Below the pieces are notes generated by a model. That model worked only from the letters and a program-made list of their open reading frames with translations. It was not told the origin of the DNA and did not search any database. Shown here piece after piece: positions 1 through 8,064 of a stretch of 47,080 nt of DNA. The position numbers and the translations under genes were made by a program. Source of the stretch: Deltaproteobacteria bacterium RBG_13_43_22 (GTDB lineage: Bacteria; Desulfobacterota; RBG-13-43-22). How positions within the stretch are numbered: the stretch's first letter is position 1; each line of letters begins with the position of its first letter. The stretch covers positions 1 through 47,080 of the forward strand of contig MGQB01000008.1 in NCBI GenBank assembly GCA_001797675.1. Reading direction: 5' to 3'.

Positions 1-65
1 CCCAGGGGACGCATCAGAAAGACTCCCTGTTTTCCTTAATTTAAAACAAAAATAATTTTTAAATC

Positions 66-82
66 CCCCTTTAACAAAGGGG
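66..82. terminator. Short perfect hairpin downstream of the first gene
   Basis: Seven-base perfect arms (CCCCTTT / AAAGGGG) around a three-base loop, about 50 bases past the stop of the minus-strand gene ending at 134. The minus-strand side continues into an A/T-rich run rather than a clean T tract, so a terminator role is only a guess. Similar C/G hairpins also occur as dispersed repeats. The rest of positions 1-133 holds nothing recognisable. Confidence 0.3.
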
Positions 83-133
83 AGCAGGAGGGATTTTCAT
101 GATTTGTTGGTGCCCCCCTTAGAGCATAAGGAT

Positions 134-871
134 TTAATACGAGTGTAACGTATTCTTAATTTCCGAACAATGGGTATGGAAGGCAAGGTCGATTAAAAGT
201 TTCAGGGGTTTTTGAATTTCTTTCATCGGGGGCAAGGGCCGAAGGAAGGCCGCCCCCTCATTGCTGAAGTCAAGCGGTCTCAGTATCAATTTTTCCTCTA
301 ATAAAGGAACGGCATAAGGATCGGTATTTTCTCCCAAAACCCCTTTCAAATCATCCCTGTTTTCAATAGAGTTGATTAAAGACAAGATGTCGGACAGGTT
401 GTAAGAGGATTTAAATTTGGCCAGATCCTCATGAAATAGACCCGCTTTTTTTTTCAGGGTTTCGAGCTCTTTCAAAAGTTCATCCTCGTTGGCCTTTGCC
501 GTTCGATATAAGGCTAAAATCAGGTTTTTATATTTCCCTTTAACCGTTAAGGCAAAAGGCAAGGGACCAGACAGCAGGGAAGGTTGGATGCCCTGGTCTT
601 TCGGATCCTGTTTTATTGATTCAAGCAAATCCTCTCTTTTTATCAGATCTAAAAAAGCCCGGCCTTCCTCTTCCCGGACAAACAACTGATAAATCCTGGT
701 CAATATCGGCAAGACCTCCTGCTCCCAGACTTTTTCCAGTTTTTTCCCCTTTCGGATGAGGTCTTCGCGCTCTTCTTCCAGGCCCTTACGGGTCCCAAAA
801 TAATTTTCAGCGATCTCTTTTTTAATCTGATAGGCCAGAGCCGCAGTAATATCTCCAACCTGACGGGGCAA
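134..871 (-). CDS. Hypothetical helical protein, last gene of the polysaccharide operon
   Basis: I do not recognise a family in this 245-residue protein. It is rich in Lys, Glu and Leu, has no signal peptide or membrane segment, and reads as mostly alpha-helical; residues about 25-60 and 125-155 look coiled-coil-like. The start is TTG, supported by an AGGAG eight bases upstream that overlaps the TAA stop of the preceding flippase-like gene (TAAGGAG). The two genes are therefore probably translated from one mRNA. Position at the end of a sugar-aminotransferase and flippase operon suggests an envelope-related role, but that is only context. Confidence 0.6.
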   Translation of the reverse strand: MPRQVGDITAALAYQIKKEIAENYFGTRKGLEEEREDLIRKGKKLEKVWEQEVLPILTRIYQLFVREEEGRAFLDLIKREDLLESIKQDPKDQGIQPSLLSGPLPFALTVKGKYKNLILALYRTAKANEDELLKELETLKKKAGLFHEDLAKFKSSYNLSDILSLINSIENRDDLKGVLGENTDPYAVPLLEEKLILRPLDFSNEGAAFLRPLPPMKEIQKPLKLLIDLAFHTHCSEIKNTLHSY

Positions 872-883
872 ATCCGATACTCC

Positions 884-1885
884 TTATTCTTCCGGTTTTT
901 TTAATAAATTTAAAGATAATCCTTCTTTCCAGAGCAGGAGCAGTCCTAATCCGGTTACCGGTATAAACCCGGACAGCCACAAGACCACAGCAAAACTTTT
1001 GGCCTGATTGGCCCCAACGCCAAGAAAGATTAATCCGGCGGCACAGATCCAATGAAAGGTTCCAATATATCCCGGGGCCGAGGGTATGGTAACTCCAAAA
1101 ACCAAGACCACTTCTAAAAAGACAGCCGCCCAAAGGGATAACTTTAAATGAAAACCGGCAAAAAGAAGATACAGGGAGAAAGACAGCATCAGCCACAGGA
1201 AAAAGGAATAGAAAAAGATAATAAGAATATCTTTGAACTCTTTTAAGACATCCAAACCGGAAACAAAGGAGTCGATTTGTCTGGTAATCTTCTTGGATAT
1301 CTTTTCAGGCAATATTTTTAAAAAAAAGGAAATGACCTGGTTGGCCCTCCGGTTCTGAAAACGCAACAGCAGTAAAACGCCCAGCACTAAACTATAAAAG
1401 ACAAAGCTTAATAACCCGGCGCTTTTAATAGTGCCCTGTGTAAAAATGGACGAGCCGGTCGTGGGGAATGACATAAAAAAGATCACGATTAATAATAAAA
1501 ACAGGATGGTGAAGCCGTCAAACAACCGCTCAACGACGATGGTGGCAAAAGAGGCGGTTTTATTGATTTTGGCCCGATGACCCAGAACAATGGCCCGGAC
1601 CACCTCACCCACCCGAGCCGGAAGAATATTATTGGCCATAAAACCGATGGCCGTGGCGTTAAACAGTTCCCAGATCCGGATTTTTTTTATGGGATTTAAA
1701 AGATACTCCCATCGTTTGGCCCGGATCCAAAGGGAGAATAAATTGATGAACATGAGAGGGAGGGTATAAATAAACTCAACGTTTTTGAAGATTTCCCAAA
1801 CCTCAATGAAATCAATCTTTCTTAGAAACAAGAACAAAAAGAAAATACTGAGGCCCAGACCTATCCAATAACTTCTTTTTTCCAT
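884..1885 (-). CDS. Lysylphosphatidylglycerol synthase TM-like / flippase-like membrane protein (UPF0104)
   Basis: A 333-residue integral membrane protein with about eight hydrophobic segments. The family signature for the LPG synthase transmembrane domain (AglD2/YbhN-like) is visible in the N-terminal third: an R-A-K-R-W stretch, then N-N-I-L-P-A-R-x-G-E-V-x-R-A, then a V-V-E-R-L-F-D segment. Members without the cytosolic synthase domain are associated with moving or modifying lipid-linked sugars. The ATG at 1885 was chosen because it follows the aminotransferase stop by two bases and begins directly with the first membrane helix; the longer reading frame would run into the upstream gene. 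It likely handles a lipid intermediate of the surrounding glycan locus, which is inference. Confidence 0.8.
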   Translation of the reverse strand: MEKRSYWIGLGLSIFFLFLFLRKIDFIEVWEIFKNVEFIYTLPLMFINLFSLWIRAKRWEYLLNPIKKIRIWELFNATAIGFMANNILPARVGEVVRAIVLGHRAKINKTASFATIVVERLFDGFTILFLLLIVIFFMSFPTTGSSIFTQGTIKSAGLLSFVFYSLVLGVLLLLRFQNRRANQVISFFLKILPEKISKKITRQIDSFVSGLDVLKEFKDILIIFFYSFFLWLMLSFSLYLLFAGFHLKLSLWAAVFLEVVLVFGVTIPSAPGYIGTFHWICAAGLIFLGVGANQAKSFAVVLWLSGFIPVTGLGLLLLWKEGLSLNLLKKPEE

Positions 1886-1887
1886 GT

Positions 1888-3021
1888 TTATGCGGCCAGT
1901 CTTTTGATTTGATTGCTGATATACCCGATTTGGTCCCGGGTAATCGTCAGTCCCGATGGAAGATAAAGCCCTTGCTCGGAAATCCTCTCCGCCACCGGAT
2001 AACGGCCAAACCACTTGGCCTTAACGGCCTTGTCTCTAAAAACCGTCTGCAGGTGCATGGGAACAAAAAAAGAACGGGTATCTATTCCCTGGTTTTTTAA
2101 TTGGATCATCAGTTGATCCCGGGATAATCCCAATGCCTTTTCCACCAAAACCCCGTACATCCAATATACATTTCGGGCCCAGGGCTTTTCTATGGGCAGC
2201 CGTAATCCTGGAATATCCTTTAGAACCTTTTCATATTCTTTGGCCATCCGGCGTTTCTTTTGGATATGATGATTGATCTTTTTTAATTGAGCCACCCCTA
2301 AGGCGGCCTGCAGATTGGTCATCCGATAATTAAACCCCAATGCCGTATGGAGAAATCTTTTCTCCGTGGAATGGGCCAGATCCTTTAACCGCCTGGCCTT
2401 ATCGGCCAATCGGGGGTCATTGGTAAGCACCATTCCCCCCTCACCGGTGGTTATAATCTTGTTGGCATAAAAGCTGAAACAACCGAATGCCCCGAAACTG
2501 CCGCACTTCTTACCTTTATACTCCGCACCATGAGCCTCAGCCGCATCTTCAATGACGGTTATGGAAAAACGGTCGGCGATATCCAATAAAGGATCCATAT
2601 CCACCGGGTGGCCATACATATGAACCGGCAGGATGGCTTTAACCTTGAGCTTGCCTCGTTTTTCCTGGGTGCGGAGGTAGGATAAGGCCCGATCCAAATC
2701 GATATTAAAAGTTTCCGGTTCGGAGTCAATAAATACCGGGGTTGCCCCGCAATAACAGACCGCAAAGGCTGTAGCCGCCATGGTAAAGGTGGGGATCAGG
2801 ACTTCGTCGCCGGGGCCGATGCCCAGAGACGCCAGGGCCAAATGAAGGGCCGTGGTCCCGCTGGTGGTACTGATTCCATACCTTCCCCCGCAATAGTGAG
2901 CGAATTTTTCTTCAAACTCCGTTAAATATTTCCCCTGGGATGAAATCCAATTCGTTTTCAAACAGTCAACGACCTTATTAAACTCTTCCTTCCCCAATAG
3001 GGGTTCATTAACCGGTATCAT
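1888..3021 (-). CDS. DegT/DnrJ/EryC1/StrS-family PLP sugar aminotransferase
   Basis: At 377 residues this is full length for the family. Visible landmarks are S-G-T-T-A-L-H-L-A near residues 54-62, the P-V-H-M-Y-G-H loop, the I-E-D-A-A-E-A-H-G aspartate region that contacts PLP, and the N-K-I-I-T-T-G-E-G-G segment holding the Schiff-base lysine. These enzymes transaminate nucleotide-linked keto sugars using glutamate. The sequence resembles perosamine-synthetase-type members, and a gmd gene lies about 1.6 kb upstream on the same strand, so GDP-4-keto-6-deoxymannose is the likely substrate. It is a paralogue of the gene at 6574-7668. The cupin gene precedes it by six bases. Confidence 0.88.
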   Translation of the reverse strand: MIPVNEPLLGKEEFNKVVDCLKTNWISSQGKYLTEFEEKFAHYCGGRYGISTTSGTTALHLALASLGIGPGDEVLIPTFTMAATAFAVCYCGATPVFIDSEPETFNIDLDRALSYLRTQEKRGKLKVKAILPVHMYGHPVDMDPLLDIADRFSITVIEDAAEAHGAEYKGKKCGSFGAFGCFSFYANKIITTGEGGMVLTNDPRLADKARRLKDLAHSTEKRFLHTALGFNYRMTNLQAALGVAQLKKINHHIQKKRRMAKEYEKVLKDIPGLRLPIEKPWARNVYWMYGVLVEKALGLSRDQLMIQLKNQGIDTRSFFVPMHLQTVFRDKAVKAKWFGRYPVAERISEQGLYLPSGLTITRDQIGYISNQIKRLAA

Positions 3022-3027
3022 GGGTTT

Positions 3028-3429
3028 TTAAAAAAACTCCTTATCTTCCATTCCGGCATAAGGGCCTTGTTTGACTTCCAGGATCTTGCTGGGTTCCAGA
3101 ATCTTGATCCCGTGGCCACCATAAGCCAGCAAGATGGTGTCCCCTTGGGTTAATATGCGGGAGGTTATCAATTCTTTATTTTCTTTATACAGGGCAATCT
3201 CTATTTTTCCTTCGATCAGAAACAGGACTTCCTGGGTCACCCGCACGTCACGAGCAATGAGGTTATGGACATGAGGTTTCACTTCATGTCCGGGAGGATG
3301 AATCAGGATCCCGAGCTGTTGGGAAAACTCAAAAGGACTGAAAAAGTTAACGCCCGGCTGGTTAAATTCCTTCCGCACAATGATGGCAATGGGTTTGTCT
3401 TCTGCCTGGATCCGTTCAATGGTTTCCAT
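3028..3429 (-). CDS. Small cupin-domain protein
   Basis: A 133-residue single-domain beta-barrel protein. It has H-P-P-G-H-E-V-K-P-H-V-H followed by an E-V-L-F-L-I-E-G-K-I-E stretch, which corresponds to cupin motif 1 (metal-binding His and Glu), and a later G-D-T-I-L-L-A-Y-G-G-H-G that corresponds to motif 2. Cupins of this size occur in surface-sugar loci as isomerase-like or unassigned proteins. The sequence does not identify the substrate. It lies between the GT2 gene (21 bases upstream) and the aminotransferase (six bases downstream), so it is almost certainly in their operon. Confidence 0.75.
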   Translation of the reverse strand: METIERIQAEDKPIAIIVRKEFNQPGVNFFSPFEFSQQLGILIHPPGHEVKPHVHNLIARDVRVTQEVLFLIEGKIEIALYKENKELITSRILTQGDTILLAYGGHGIKILEPSKILEVKQGPYAGMEDKEFF

Positions 3430-3450
3430 CGTTCTTCCCCCTCCAGCCGG

Positions 3451-4173
3451 TTATCTTTCAAATCGAAGCTTCAATACGGTTTTGATATAGCTGCGGCCCC
3501 TGGTGAGATACCCAATCAAATTTGTTGCCGTCTTGGATTCTCCGGAATGACGGGGTTGACAGGTATAGGGTATTTCAATGATGCGATAGCCTTTTTTATG
3601 GGCTCGAAATAAGAATTCGATACAATACTCCCCATAATCTCCCTTCAAGGGAATGGTTTTTAAAATTTCTTTCCGGGTGCCGACATACCCGCTGGTATAA
3701 TCTTTAATGGCCGGGGAGAGTACCCAAGAAGCAAACCGGCAGATCATTATGCTTAAAAAAGAACCCAGCAGGGAATGCCCTTTTTCTTTCCCCCCGGAAA
3801 CATACCTCGAGGCCACCGCAATATCATTATCTTTTAGGGCCTCCAGGAGTTCTGAAATCTTTTCCGGGGGTTGAGATAAATCACAATCCATCCAAAAGAC
3901 ATACGCTCCTTCCGCCGCCTCTATCCCCTCTTGCAGCGCCGAAGTCAGGCCCCGGCGGCCGATTCTGCGGATTAAACGGATTCTCGGTTCATGGCTTTTT
4001 ATTTCCTCCACAACCTGCCAGGTCAGGTCCGGAGAATCATCGTCCACCACAACAATCTCACTGGTTTCCGGCAGTCTGGCTAAAAGGGCTTCAATCAAGA
4101 GGCCGATATTTCCGGCCTCGTTAAAAGTAGGAAGGATTACCGAAACCTTTACAGGGTGCTGAAAACCGCTCAT
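3451..4173 (-). CDS. Family 2 glycosyltransferase, polyprenol-phosphate mannosyltransferase-like
   Basis: A 240-residue GT-A enzyme with V-I-L-P-T-F-N-E-A-G-N-I at the N-terminus, V-V-V-D-D-D-S-P-D, and W-M-D-C-D-L-S-Q-P-P for the metal-binding aspartates, followed by R-Y-V-S-G-G. This pattern matches the DPM1-like subgroup that transfers a sugar from a nucleotide donor to polyprenyl phosphate. There is no C-terminal GtrA-type membrane domain. ATG start at 4173. It opens the downstream four-to-five-gene operon. It is a paralogue of the enzyme at 5860-6543. Confidence 0.87.
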   Translation of the reverse strand: MSGFQHPVKVSVILPTFNEAGNIGLLIEALLARLPETSEIVVVDDDSPDLTWQVVEEIKSHEPRIRLIRRIGRRGLTSALQEGIEAAEGAYVFWMDCDLSQPPEKISELLEALKDNDIAVASRYVSGGKEKGHSLLGSFLSIMICRFASWVLSPAIKDYTSGYVGTRKEILKTIPLKGDYGEYCIEFLFRAHKKGYRIIEIPYTCQPRHSGESKTATNLIGYLTRGRSYIKTVLKLRFER

Positions 4174-4204
4174 CGACTGTGTTGTTCTCTTTCCCCGTCA
4201 GTTC

Positions 4205-4273
4205 GACGTAATTCTAGGTACGCCTCCTTTCTCGGAATGGTGGAGGCCTTGCATCTGAACGTTTTTGAGCACC
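4205..4273. repeat. Dispersed intergenic repeat, copy A
   Basis: The stretch running from CGTAATTCT through GTACGCC, then GGCCTTGCATCTG and TTTTTGA, aligns with a second intergenic copy near 20142-20216 (CGTACATTC, GTACGCC, GGCCTTACATCTG, TTTTTGA). Both lie just upstream of minus-strand genes. The pattern suggests a short dispersed repeat family of this genome. Function unknown. Confidence 0.5.
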
Positions 4274-4331
4274 CCGTAAAAAGCAATTTTTATTTTTCCG
4301 GTTATTAAGGGTCTCAAAGTAATATTGACCA

Positions 4332-4552
4332 AAATGAAACGGGGGTCTTATTTTTGGGGTTGCCCACCCTAAGATCCAAAGCTTCTTTTCCGGGCCAAAT
4401 ATTTTAACTAAACCAGAAGCAGGCCTTCACCAATGATTGAAACAGGCTACGGTGTAGGCCCTACCTCGAATCAAACTTTGCTGGACTGGCCGGGGTAGGG
4501 CGACAAGTTACCCTTTGGACAATCCCCAAAAATAAGACCCCCATTTCCATTT
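4332..4552. mobile_element. MITE-like element with 29-30 bp imperfect inverted ends
   Basis: The left arm at 4332-4360 and the right arm at 4523-4552 are reverse complements over about 29 bases with only a few mismatches; the shared core is GGGGGTCTTATTTTTGGGG. Inside lies a second, shorter inverted pair at 4458-4468 and 4491-4501 (GCCCTACCTCG / CGGGGTAGGGC). No reading frame is present. Size, terminal symmetry and intergenic position fit a non-autonomous element or REP-like palindrome. The 4174-4616 gap otherwise holds repeat copy A and no gene. Confidence 0.6.
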
Positions 4553-4616
4553 GAATGAAAACCCGTCAGCCTCATGTCAAGACTATTAAGAGAAACTGAA
4601 ATAACTGGTATTCTTG

Positions 4617-5678
4617 TTACATCCGCATAGCCCGGGTCAGCAAATTCATCTCATTGGGATAGTTGAGGGCATCCCAGGGGAAAATTTCCCCTTTTTGCCA
4701 TCGCTGCCAGCGTTCAAGATCTTCTTGAACCATAAGCCGGACCAATTTATTAAACCGGATTTCCGGCTTCCAGCCCAATTTTCTTTTGGCTTTGGAAAAA
4801 TCTCCCTGTAAAAGATTGACATCAATCGGCCGCATGAACCGTTTGTCTGTTTTAACGTATTTCTTCCAGTTAAGTCCCACAGCCTCAAAGGCCTCTTGGA
4901 CGAATTCTTCCACCGAGTGGGACTCATTGGTGGCCACCACATAGTCATCGGCTGTTGTATGTTGGAGCATGAGCCACATGGATTGCACGTAATCCGGGGC
5001 GTATCCCCAATCCCTTCTGGCTGTTAGATTGCCCAGCATCAAGTTTTTTTCCAACCCAATGGCGATCTTGGCAACACTATTGGTAATCTTCCGGGTGACG
5101 AACTCCAACCCCCTCAAAGGGGATTCATGATTAAAGAGGATGCCGTTTACTGCAAAAATCCCATACCCTTCGCGGTAAATCCGGGTAATCCAGTAGCCGT
5201 ATATCTTGGCCGCCGCATAGGGGCTTACCGGGCGAAAAGGAGAAGATTCATTCAAAACGGTCTTCCCGTGATTGCCGTACAATTCGCTGGTGGAGGCTTG
5301 ATAAAATTTGATTTTGGGGTTGACCTGACGGATCACCTCCAGGATACGGGGCACAGCCACCCCGGAGACGTCAGCGGTCCCTACCGGCTGTTCAAAAGAA
5401 GCGCCTACAAAACTCTGGGCCGCCAGGTTATAGATCTCATCCGGCTTTGAGCTGATGATTGCTTCAGTAATGGAAGCGGTGTCAATCAATTCAACGGGTA
5501 TCAGACTGATCTTGTCGAAAATATTAAGATACTGAATTCTCCAAAAATTGGGGGTCGAAAGCCTTCGAAAAGTTCCAAAGACCTGATACCCTTTTTCTAA
5601 AAGGAATTTAGCCAGATAGGCCCCATCCTGCCCGGTCACCCCGGTGATTAAGGCTCGTTTTTTTCCGGTTTTAGCCAT
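4617..5678 (-). CDS. gmd: GDP-mannose 4,6-dehydratase
   Basis: A 353-residue extended SDR that converts GDP-D-mannose to GDP-4-keto-6-deoxy-D-mannose in the cytoplasm. It has the nucleotide-binding T-G-V-T-G-Q-D-G-A-Y-L motif near residue 13, the G-T-F-R-R segment typical of Gmd, the catalytic S-T-S-E-L-Y-G with Thr/Ser/Glu, and the S-P-Y-A-A-A-K Tyr-Lys pair. The N-H-E-S-P-x-R-G and R-D-W-G-Y-A-x-D-Y-V stretches are Gmd hallmarks. ATG start at 5678. Its product could feed either DegT aminotransferase nearby (perosamine route); no GDP-fucose synthase is seen in the window. Confidence 0.95.
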   Translation of the reverse strand: MAKTGKKRALITGVTGQDGAYLAKFLLEKGYQVFGTFRRLSTPNFWRIQYLNIFDKISLIPVELIDTASITEAIISSKPDEIYNLAAQSFVGASFEQPVGTADVSGVAVPRILEVIRQVNPKIKFYQASTSELYGNHGKTVLNESSPFRPVSPYAAAKIYGYWITRIYREGYGIFAVNGILFNHESPLRGLEFVTRKITNSVAKIAIGLEKNLMLGNLTARRDWGYAPDYVQSMWLMLQHTTADDYVVATNESHSVEEFVQEAFEAVGLNWKKYVKTDKRFMRPIDVNLLQGDFSKAKRKLGWKPEIRFNKLVRLMVQEDLERWQRWQKGEIFPWDALNYPNEMNLLTRAMRM

Positions 5679-5859
5679 AACGTATTCCTTTCTTCGCAGG
5701 AAAAACTTCCCTATTTAATAAACTCGCAGCCCCCTGGGTGAAACCATGAGGCATGAAAAGGGTTCAATGGGCCAAGGGGTCAAGGACCGCCGGGCGGAGT
5801 GAAAGGCATGGAAGTTAAAACCCTGGAATCCTCGAACCCTATTTTCGTACTGAATATTT

Positions 5860-6543
5860 TCAGCCTCCAAATCGCAGGGCCAGGGTGGCCTTGGCGTAAC
5901 TCACCAGATATTTAACAAAGTCCGTCTTGCTTTCACCGCCCAAGCGGAACTCATAGATTACCGGAACTTCCCGAATGACAAAGCCTGCCTTAAGAGCATA
6001 ATGGATCAAGCGAATGCAGTAATCGCCATACCCGTAAAAAATGGGCTTGTTTTTTACCTGATCCACCACCTCTCTTTTAAGGACCAAAAAGCCGCTCAGA
6101 TTATCCTTGACCGGGGACCTCAAAACCAGACGAATAAAAACATTAAAGACCCAGCTTCCCAGGTAACGCAGGCGGGAAGTCTTCATGCCGCCGCCGGAAA
6201 TGTACCGGGAGCCGATAACCATGTCCGCTTCCGGGACTTGTTCCAGAAGCTTGGGAAGGTCTTTAGGGTGGTGGTTAAAGTCCGTATCCATAACAGCGAT
6301 AATATCGGCTTGCGACTGCTCGATCCCTTTGGCTATGGCCGTGGCCAAACCCCTTTCTTCTTTTCTAAGGATTAGAACGACCTCAGGTCGAGAAGAAAAC
6401 CTTTTCCGGACCAGATCCGCTGTTCCATCCGGGCTGTTATCATCCACCACAATAATCTGCGCCTTGACCGGCAAAGGGGCTAAAACATCCCAAATCGTCT
6501 GGATTAAATCTCCGATGTTTTCTTTTTCATTATAGGTCGGCAA
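5860..6543 (-). CDS. Family 2 glycosyltransferase, polyprenol-phosphate mannosyltransferase-like, start uncertain
   Basis: A DPM1-like GT-A enzyme with P-T-Y-N-E-K-E-N-I, V-V-D-D-N-S-P-D-G-T, V-M-D-T-D-F-N-H-H-P and G-S-R-Y-I-S-G-G, and no C-terminal membrane domain. The coordinates start at a TTG inside the first conserved strand and so omit residues every relative has. The frame is open upstream to 6573 and would encode I-E-L-A-I-V-L-P-T-Y-N-E. The only well-placed Shine-Dalgarno (AAAGGA) sits eight bases before an ATC codon at 6561, which would be a very rare start. Its stop lies about 180 bases upstream of gmd, and its own frame begins directly after the aminotransferase stop. Confidence 0.82.
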   Translation of the reverse strand: MPTYNEKENIGDLIQTIWDVLAPLPVKAQIIVVDDNSPDGTADLVRKRFSSRPEVVLILRKEERGLATAIAKGIEQSQADIIAVMDTDFNHHPKDLPKLLEQVPEADMVIGSRYISGGGMKTSRLRYLGSWVFNVFIRLVLRSPVKDNLSGFLVLKREVVDQVKNKPIFYGYGDYCIRLIHYALKAGFVIREVPVIYEFRLGGESKTDFVKYLVSYAKATLALRFGG

Positions 6544-6573
6544 AACAATAGCGAGTTCGATGGTCCGATTCCT

Positions 6574-7668
6574 TTATCTGTCGAGATATCTTTGGATTAA
6601 CTGGATAACATGGTCCTGTTCCGGGCAGGTCAGATTAAATCCCGAGGGAAGGGAAATCCCGCTTTTTGAAATCCGAGAGGCCACAGGGTAAGTCCCGTAA
6701 CCCTGGTAGGGTGGCATATCGGGTATCGGGTAAAAAACAGGACGGCTCTCTACCTGGGCTTGAGCGAGAAAGTCGATCAGATCGTCTCGATTTTTTTGGG
6801 TTTCCGGTTTTAATAAAATACTGTAAAGCCAAGATACGGACTTGGCCCACTGCTCTTCAGCCGGCAGAACGAGACCGGCATTTTTTTTAAGACTTTGAGT
6901 GTAACGATCGGCTATTCCCCTCTTTATTTCAATCAGCCTCTCCAGTTTGGTCATTTGCCCCAGGCCGATAGCGGCCTGAATATTGGTCATTCGAAAATTA
7001 TAACCTACAACCGGATGCCAATATTTCCTTTCTTTAGACATCCCGTGGTCGCGAAGCATACGGGCCTTTTCCACCCAGTCGGAATTGTCGGTGGTGATCA
7101 TCCCTCCTTCTCCGGTGGAAATGATCTTGTTCCCGTAAAAACTAAAGCATCCAATATGACCCAGGGTTCCGACTTTATGACCTTTATATTCTGCCCCATG
7201 CGCCTCGGCTGCATCCTCTATAACCCACAGACGGTATTCTTCGGCCAGTTTCATTATCGGATCCATGTCGGCTGGATGACCATAGAGATGAACCGGTATA
7301 ATGGCCTTGGTCCGTTCGGTAATCACCGGCTTTACCAAGGACGGATTGATAGTCCAGGTCTTTTCATCCACATCAACAAAGACGGGTCTGGCCCCGGTAT
7401 AAACCACCACATTAGCGGTGGCAATAAAGCTTAATGCCGGAACGATCACCTCATCGCCCGGACCAATCCCTAAGGTGAGTAAAGCCAAATGCAAAGCCGT
7501 CGTTCCATTAGAAGTGGCCACCCCGAATCGGGAGCGGCAAAAGCCGGAAAAGGCTTCTTCAAATTCGGCGATATTTTTCCCCTGGGAGGAAATCCAGCCG
7601 CTTTTTAGACAGTCCATGACCCGGTCCATCTCCTGCTGATCGAGCCATGGTTCCATAATGGGAATCAT
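6574..7668 (-). CDS. DegT/DnrJ/EryC1/StrS-family PLP sugar aminotransferase (second copy)
   Basis: This 364-residue protein is paralogous to the enzyme at 1888-3021, with S-N-G-T-T-A-L-H-L-A, P-V-H-L-Y-G-H-P-A-D, I-E-D-A-A-E-A-H-G and N-K-I-I-S-T-G-E-G-G carrying the PLP lysine. The ATG at 7668 was chosen because AAGGA lies just upstream and the protein begins M-I-P-I-M-E-P, exactly as its paralogue begins M-I-P-V-N-E-P; an earlier in-frame start only adds non-conserved residues. Two related sugar aminotransferases in one locus suggest either two amino sugars or duplication. It is the first gene of the minus-strand operon. Confidence 0.88.
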   Translation of the reverse strand: MIPIMEPWLDQQEMDRVMDCLKSGWISSQGKNIAEFEEAFSGFCRSRFGVATSNGTTALHLALLTLGIGPGDEVIVPALSFIATANVVVYTGARPVFVDVDEKTWTINPSLVKPVITERTKAIIPVHLYGHPADMDPIMKLAEEYRLWVIEDAAEAHGAEYKGHKVGTLGHIGCFSFYGNKIISTGEGGMITTDNSDWVEKARMLRDHGMSKERKYWHPVVGYNFRMTNIQAAIGLGQMTKLERLIEIKRGIADRYTQSLKKNAGLVLPAEEQWAKSVSWLYSILLKPETQKNRDDLIDFLAQAQVESRPVFYPIPDMPPYQGYGTYPVASRISKSGISLPSGFNLTCPEQDHVIQLIQRYLDR

Positions 7669-7682
7669 ATTAATCCTTTTGT

Positions 7683-7825
7683 GAGAGCTTTGAAAAACAT
7701 TCCCTTTTGCCCAATCTCTCTCGTCAGACACAAATTTTAATCCTCAAAATACTAAATGTATTCCTTTGGTTAAAATTTTCATCTTCCTTGATCTTGAACA
7801 AAATTGAACATTTTTCAAAGCTCTC
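7683..7825. repeat. Inverted repeat in a 396 bp gene-free gap
   Basis: Arms at 7683-7697 (GAGAGCTTTGAAAAA) and 7811-7825 (its exact reverse complement) enclose about 113 bases. A shorter A/T-rich inverted pair sits inside (AAATTTTAA near 7733 and TTAAAATTT near 7770). The region lies directly upstream of the aminotransferase at 7668. It may be a small palindromic element or a structured leader. The remainder of the gap, to 8064, shows no gene. Confidence 0.45.
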
Positions 7826-8064
7826 TTAGCGAACGGAGGCCTTCGATGGCCTTAAAAAATGATAAGGCCCACTCTAACCAAAATGGCGGACAAAGTCAAA
7901 ACGTTTCCTGAGAGGTCCCTTACTGGCCTCGTTGAAATTTTTAACCGCCCTTTTAGGTCATTTCGGAAAAAACAGGAATCAAGTCCCGGTGTTGGCGGGA
8001 TGGACCCCGGCTCCTGCCCCGGGCCTGATTGAGGGTCCGCCGTGGTGATGTATTTAGCTCATTT

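Noticed and set aside
4332..4552. CRISPR-like or tandem repeat array
   Set aside because: The two arms are inverted, not direct, and there are only two.
6895..7434. 179-codon plus-strand frame
   Set aside because: Lies entirely antisense to a well-supported aminotransferase; its sequence is a mirror of conserved codons.
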